Below are positions 60,868 through 64,000 of a stretch of DNA of 64,000 nt, piece after piece. Numbering within the stretch: position 1 is the stretch's first letter; every line of letters begins with the position of its first letter. Where the stretch lies: the NCBI GenBank assembly GCA_017477465.1, contig JAFUVU010000027.1, positions 83,988 through 147,987 of the forward strand, read 5' to 3'. Both the position numbers and the translations under genes were made by a program. This stretch comes from Bacteroidales bacterium. GTDB lineage: Bacteria; Bacteroidota; Bacteroidia; Bacteroidales; UBA932. The notes below the pieces were generated by a model. That model saw only the letters and a list, made by a program, of their open reading frames with translations, did no database searches and had not been told where the DNA came from.

Positions 60868-60905
60868 AAAAGATACCGGCTGTCAGAACGAATCTGTCAG
60901 CCGGT
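60868..60905 (-). terminator. Intrinsic terminator of the redox cluster
   Basis: Minus strand: ACCGGCTG, loop, CAGCCGGT, then ATCTTTTT. It follows the stop at 60928 by 22 nt. Confidence 0.8.
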
Positions 60906-60927
60906 TATTCTATGATGTAGATAATTG

Positions 60928-62232
60928 TCAGTCCTCTATCTTCCAGTTCAGTATGAACTGCTCTGCCTGCTCGTAATCCATATTGAAGAAGCGGGCTTCT
61001 TTGTCCAGACCCTTGATGGCGAGCATCTCGGCGTCGGAGAGAGCGAAGTCCAGGATGTCGATATTCTCGGCAATGTGAGCCGGAGTCTTGGAACCGGGAA
61101 TCACGGAGAAGCCTTCTTGAAGATGCCAGCGGAGGATGACCTGGGCCGGCGTCTTGTGATGAGCCTCGGCGATAGCCATGATGACGGGATCCTTGAATAA
61201 AGCGCCCTGGCTCATATAGCCGCCCAGCGGGAACCAGCATTCCACCTGGAGGCCGTACTTTGCCGCCTTTTCGCGGATGGCCTTACGCTGGGCATAAGGA
61301 TGGCACTCTATCTGGAGGGCAACGGGCTTGATTTCCGCCGCCGCAATAATCCGGTCAAAGACCTCGTCGTTGGCGTCGAAGTTAGAGATGCCCAGGGCAC
61401 GGACTTTTCCGGCTTTTACGGCCTTTTCCATATCCTTCCAGGCACCCACAAAGTCACCCATCGGCTGGTGGACATACAGAAGGTCGATATAGTCAACCTG
61501 CAGGCGTTCCAGCATCTTGTCAATGGCTTCCAGGGTCTTTCCTTCGCCGTACTCGCTGGGCCAGATCTTGCTGGTAAGCCAGATTTCATTACGGGAAACG
61601 CCACTCTCTTTGATGGCCTGACCGACGCCGCGCTCATCCTGATAGGCGTGTGCCGTATCAATGTGACGATAACCCATCCTTAATGCTGCCAACACGCCAT
61701 TATGGGCCTGTTCATTGGTCTGCTGATAGGTACCAATGCCAAACTGAGGCATCAGAAGACCGTTATTCAAGGTAAGAAACGGCACAGGGGGCACTTCGGG
61801 TTCGGCCATCTTGGTGAAGATCAGGGCGCCCAGTTTCCATTCTTTTTTAACCTTGGTATACACCTCGCTCACTGTGAATGGGAAACGGACTTCGTTTCCA
61901 CCAACTTCGGAGGTCAAATGGATGTTGCTGTAAACGATGGCATCCTTTTCCACAAACTTGACTTCCTGGGAATGGATTTCTGCCTTCTTGTACCAGATGA
62001 AGCCCTGGCGGATGATTTCCACTTCCTGCTGTTTGCCCCAGGAGCCACCCATGTGGACAAACTGGGCATTCTCGTGGAAGAGGTTTGCAAGAGCATCGGC
62101 ATTCTTCTCGGCCATCCAGGCCCATTTCTGGTTGGACAGGTCGATGAGTTCCTGCTCCTTGGGAGTGAAAGTCTGGGCAAATGCGGCCACAGAAAGCAGC
62201 GCGATGGCTGCAAGGGTGATAACTTTTTTCAT
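60928..62232 (-). CDS. Exported fusion: NTF2-like (SnoaL/DUF4440) domain plus aldo/keto reductase
   Basis: A 434-residue protein with a Sec signal peptide (1-19, SVAAFAQ). Residues 25-145: NTF2-like domain (LIDLSNQKWAWMAEKNADALANLF, FTVSEVYTKVKKEWKLGALIF). Residues 150-434: aldo/keto reductase barrel with the tetrad Asp and Tyr in IDTAHAYQDE, Lys in LTSKIWP and His in LYVHQP; NADPH region ISNFDAND and IPGSKTPAHI. An exported AKR is odd because NADPH is cytoplasmic. The gene is 2 nt downstream of the flavodoxin gene. The substrate is unknown. Confidence 0.85.
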   Translation of the reverse strand: MKKVITLAAIALLSVAAFAQTFTPKEQELIDLSNQKWAWMAEKNADALANLFHENAQFVHMGGSWGKQQEVEIIRQGFIWYKKAEIHSQEVKFVEKDAIVYSNIHLTSEVGGNEVRFPFTVSEVYTKVKKEWKLGALIFTKMAEPEVPPVPFLTLNNGLLMPQFGIGTYQQTNEQAHNGVLAALRMGYRHIDTAHAYQDERGVGQAIKESGVSRNEIWLTSKIWPSEYGEGKTLEAIDKMLERLQVDYIDLLYVHQPMGDFVGAWKDMEKAVKAGKVRALGISNFDANDEVFDRIIAAAEIKPVALQIECHPYAQRKAIREKAAKYGLQVECWFPLGGYMSQGALFKDPVIMAIAEAHHKTPAQVILRWHLQEGFSVIPGSKTPAHIAENIDILDFALSDAEMLAIKGLDKEARFFNMDYEQAEQFILNWKIED

Positions 62233-62234
62233 CT

Positions 62235-62801
62235 TCAGAATCCTATTTTCTTAAGCCAGGCATCCACCTCGCCGTGTTTCTTGTCAAGGCCTTTGCCGCC
62301 CAGTTCCTTGGTTACGACGCAGATACCATCTTTGTGTTCGCTCTTTGGCGTAGCCTCCACGATGGCCTTCAAGGTTTGAGAAGGGCCGCTGTAGGCTGTG
62401 CAGAAGGGAATGACGGTCTTACCCTCGAAGTTGTAGCTCTCCAGGAAGGTCATCATGGCCATGGGGCCGGTGTACCACCAGACGGGACAGCCGATGAAGA
62501 TGACGTCGTACTGTTCGAAGTTTTCGATGGCGCCCTTGATGGCAGGACGTGCGTTGGCCTCCTTTTCGGCCTTGGCCACTTCCGTGCAGGGCTGGTACTC
62601 AGTGGGATACTCTTTTTCGGTTACGATTTCAAAGGTGTCTGCTCCGGTTTTGGCAGCAATGTAATTGGCGATTTCAGTGGTGTTTCCGCTCCAGCTGAAA
62701 TAAGCGACGATGGTTTTCTGATTATTCATGTTTTTGTTGTTATTTTGGCCGCAGGCTGCGATGGAGAGCAGTAGAGTGGCAATGGTGAGGATGCGTTTCA
62801 T
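62235..62801 (-). CDS. Flavodoxin-fold lipoprotein
   Basis: A 188-residue protein with a lipoprotein signal (LLLSIAACGQ, Cys17), an Asn-rich spacer, and a flavodoxin domain: the FMN-phosphate loop SWSGNTTEIA (near 37), then IFIGCPVWWYTGPMAMMTFLES. Flavodoxins are normally soluble and cytoplasmic; a lipid anchor would place this one in the envelope. Its start overlaps the stop of the upstream aldo/keto reductase by 1 nt. It likely carries electrons within the three-gene unit. Confidence 0.87.
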   Translation of the reverse strand: MKRILTIATLLLSIAACGQNNNKNMNNQKTIVAYFSWSGNTTEIANYIAAKTGADTFEIVTEKEYPTEYQPCTEVAKAEKEANARPAIKGAIENFEQYDVIFIGCPVWWYTGPMAMMTFLESYNFEGKTVIPFCTAYSGPSQTLKAIVEATPKSEHKDGICVVTKELGGKGLDKKHGEVDAWLKKIGF

Positions 62802-63646
62802 TATCCGTAATTTTCAATGAGGTATTTCACAAAGTTGGGATCCTGGAAGTTGATGAAGCCGGTGTCTTCCTGGTTGAGGGTGGCAATCTGCTGCATCTGG
62901 TCGGAAGTCAGTGAGAAGTCGAAGATATTGAAGTTCTGCTCCATCCGTTCCTTGTGAGAAGACTTGGGAATGGCCACGATGCCGCACTGCGTGAGCCAGC
63001 GGAGCGCCACTTGCGCGGCGGTCTTGCCGTAGGCTGCACCTATCTCGGCGAGCAGCGGGTTCTTCACGACCCCTTCCGCACCCTGACCGCCCAGCGGGCC
63101 CCAGGCCATCATCTTGGTGTCGAAGTCGGAGAGGATGGGTTCGATGCCGGTCTGCTGGCAAAGCACGTTGCACTGGAGTTGGTTGACCATCGGCTTGATA
63201 TCCACGTAATGGGCCAGGTCGAAGAAACGGGCCGCCTGGAAATTGCTCACGCCGATGGCGCGCACCTTTCCGGCCTTGTAGGCCTTCTCCATAGCACGCC
63301 AGGTGCCGAAGACGTCACCGTAGGCCTGGTGGATTAGCAACAGGTCGATATAGTCAGTGCCGAGTTTCCGGAGGCTTTCGTCAATGGAAGCGTCGGCTTT
63401 TTCCTCGCCGTTGTTGCTGATCCACACCTTGTTGACAAGGAAAATCTCCTCGCGGGGAATGCCGCTCTTCGCGATGGCGGCTCCCACGCCTTCTTCGTTA
63501 AAGTAGGCCTGGGCGGTATCTATGAGGCGATAACCTACGGAAAGAGCGTCAGCGACGCAGCGCTCCGCTTCCTGCGGAGGGACCTGGAATACTCCGTATC
63601 CCAGAAGGGGCATCTGGATGCCATTGGAAAGTGTTGTGTATTGCAT
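62801..63646 (-). CDS. Aldo/keto reductase (cytoplasmic)
   Basis: A 281-residue AKR of the 2,5-diketo-gluconate reductase type. Start MQYTTLSNGIQMPLLGYG at 63646 is canonical; a GTG 18 nt further upstream is unlikely. Tetrad: Asp and Tyr in IDTAQAYFNE, Lys in LVNKVW, His in LLLIHQ. Cofactor region IPKSSHKERM. It lacks a signal peptide, in contrast to the paralogous AKR two genes downstream. A -7 box TATCTTTG lies at 63670-63677, so this is the first gene of the redox unit. Confidence 0.92.
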   Translation of the reverse strand: MQYTTLSNGIQMPLLGYGVFQVPPQEAERCVADALSVGYRLIDTAQAYFNEEGVGAAIAKSGIPREEIFLVNKVWISNNGEEKADASIDESLRKLGTDYIDLLLIHQAYGDVFGTWRAMEKAYKAGKVRAIGVSNFQAARFFDLAHYVDIKPMVNQLQCNVLCQQTGIEPILSDFDTKMMAWGPLGGQGAEGVVKNPLLAEIGAAYGKTAAQVALRWLTQCGIVAIPKSSHKERMEQNFNIFDFSLTSDQMQQIATLNQEDTGFINFQDPNFVKYLIENYG

Positions 63647-63669
63647 AGTGTCATAATTTTTCACTGATG

Positions 63670-63677
63670 CAAAGATA
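63670..63677 (-). promoter_or_regulatory. -7 box of the redox cluster
   Basis: Minus strand TATCTTTG, exact TAnnTTTG match, 23 nt upstream of the ATG at 63646. No -33 TTG at 19-21 nt. Confidence 0.6.
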
Positions 63678-63819
63678 GGTGGCTTCTGTCAATTTATTGT
63701 TTCAAAAAAATCGGAAATAAACTCCACTTTTTCCGAAATGCTAATAATAAGTAAGCCCTGGCACTCCATTGAGGATGCCATGGCTTGTGTTATACCTATA
63801 AATGTGAATTTTCTTTACT

Positions 63820-63999
63820 CTATCCTTTACCGAACCGTTTCTTGACAAAGGCCTTTGCATTGCCGACAATCTCGGGAATCGGCTTACCGGTACTGCGCAG
63901 GGTGAAAACTTACATAATGGCAAAGCCTCCAATATAAAGCAGTGCCGCCCACAGCCATTGAATGCCATCGTATTCCACACTCCGGTTGATCAGTACAAG
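63820..63999 (-). pseudogene. 3' end of a membrane protein gene with an in-frame stop (cut by window edge)
   Basis: Minus strand from the window edge: a hydrophobic stretch (GIQWLWAALLYIGGFAIM) reaches a TAA at 63910-63912; the same frame then continues as a coherent, basic C-terminus (VFTLRSTGKPIPEIVG, ending KKRFGKG) to a TAG at 63820. The second part looks like a normal cytoplasmic tail, so the first stop is probably a nonsense mutation or a sequence error. Alternatively the gene simply ends at 63910. The family is not recognised. Confidence 0.45.
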
Positions 64000-64000
64000 C

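Noticed and set aside
1-64000. CRISPR arrays, rRNA genes, insertion sequences
   Set aside because: No regularly spaced direct repeats, no rRNA-like stretches and no transposase-like ORFs were seen on reading the window.

Overview
The window reads as a chromosome segment of a gut-type Bacteroidales (Bacteroidota) of middling GC. Evidence: two SusC/SusD pairs, BACON, DUF5689 and fimbrillin-like (Mfa-like) surface lipoproteins, a hybrid two-component regulator, and the Bacteroidota -7 promoter box TAnnTTTG ahead of tyrS, rpmE, glmM and tRNA-Glu. It could be an uncultured lineage; I cannot assign a genus.

Region 1 (1-29370, minus strand) is a large polysaccharide utilisation locus (PUL) in one tight operon read from about 22550 down past position 1. 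Order of transcription: two tiny peptides; two long fimbrillin-like proteins with repeat domains; a short fimbrillin-like lipoprotein; a BACON lipoprotein with a degenerate endonuclease/exonuclease/phosphatase (EEP)-like half; SusC; SusD; a DUF5689 lipoprotein; an FAD oxidoreductase with a golvesin-like tail; a third tiny peptide; two phosphodiester glycosidases (one with a fimbrillin-like N-terminus); GH39; a histidine acid phosphatase; and a GH31 cut by the window edge. Phosphodiester glycosidases together with a phosphatase suggest a glycan carrying sugar-phosphate linkages (inference). Upstream sit the hybrid regulator (22620-26471) and an M16 peptidase.

Region 2 (29483-33922, plus strand) is a housekeeping run: tyrS, rbfA, a LolC/E-type permease, then a FecCD-type permease and ATPase with no binding protein.

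Region 3 (33932-53146, minus strand) is a sialoglycoprotein/mucin-type PUL: SusC, SusD, a small lipoprotein, a fimbrillin-M64 metallopeptidase and a DUF4988-like lipoprotein; then, after a strong terminator, a very unusual SGNH esterase-sialate O-acetylesterase-M64 fusion, a GH109-like enzyme, a sugar kinase, N-acetylneuraminate lyase, a kelch mutarotase, a GH33 sialidase and an MFS transporter. Together they would de-O-acetylate, desialylate and proteolyse glycoprotein, then import and split sialic acid. No ManNAc epimerase or deacetylase/deaminase is in the window.

Region 4 (53287-64000) is mixed: a secreted glycine-rich protein, rpmE type B, a NamZ-like DUF1343 protein, glmM, tRNA-Glu(CTC), a sigma-54 response regulator plus histidine kinase whose gene carries repeat-derived linkers, a GC-rich gene remnant fused to the end of an araC-type regulator, and a redox cluster (aldo/keto reductase, lipoprotein flavodoxin, exported NTF2-like/aldo-keto reductase fusion). 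The window ends in a gene remnant with an in-frame stop.

The most novel signals are the three related 45-51 residue peptides in the first PUL, the esterase-esterase-peptidase fusion, the reuse of the fimbrillin-like domain as an N-terminal module on enzymes, and palindromic repeats inside a regulator's coding sequence.
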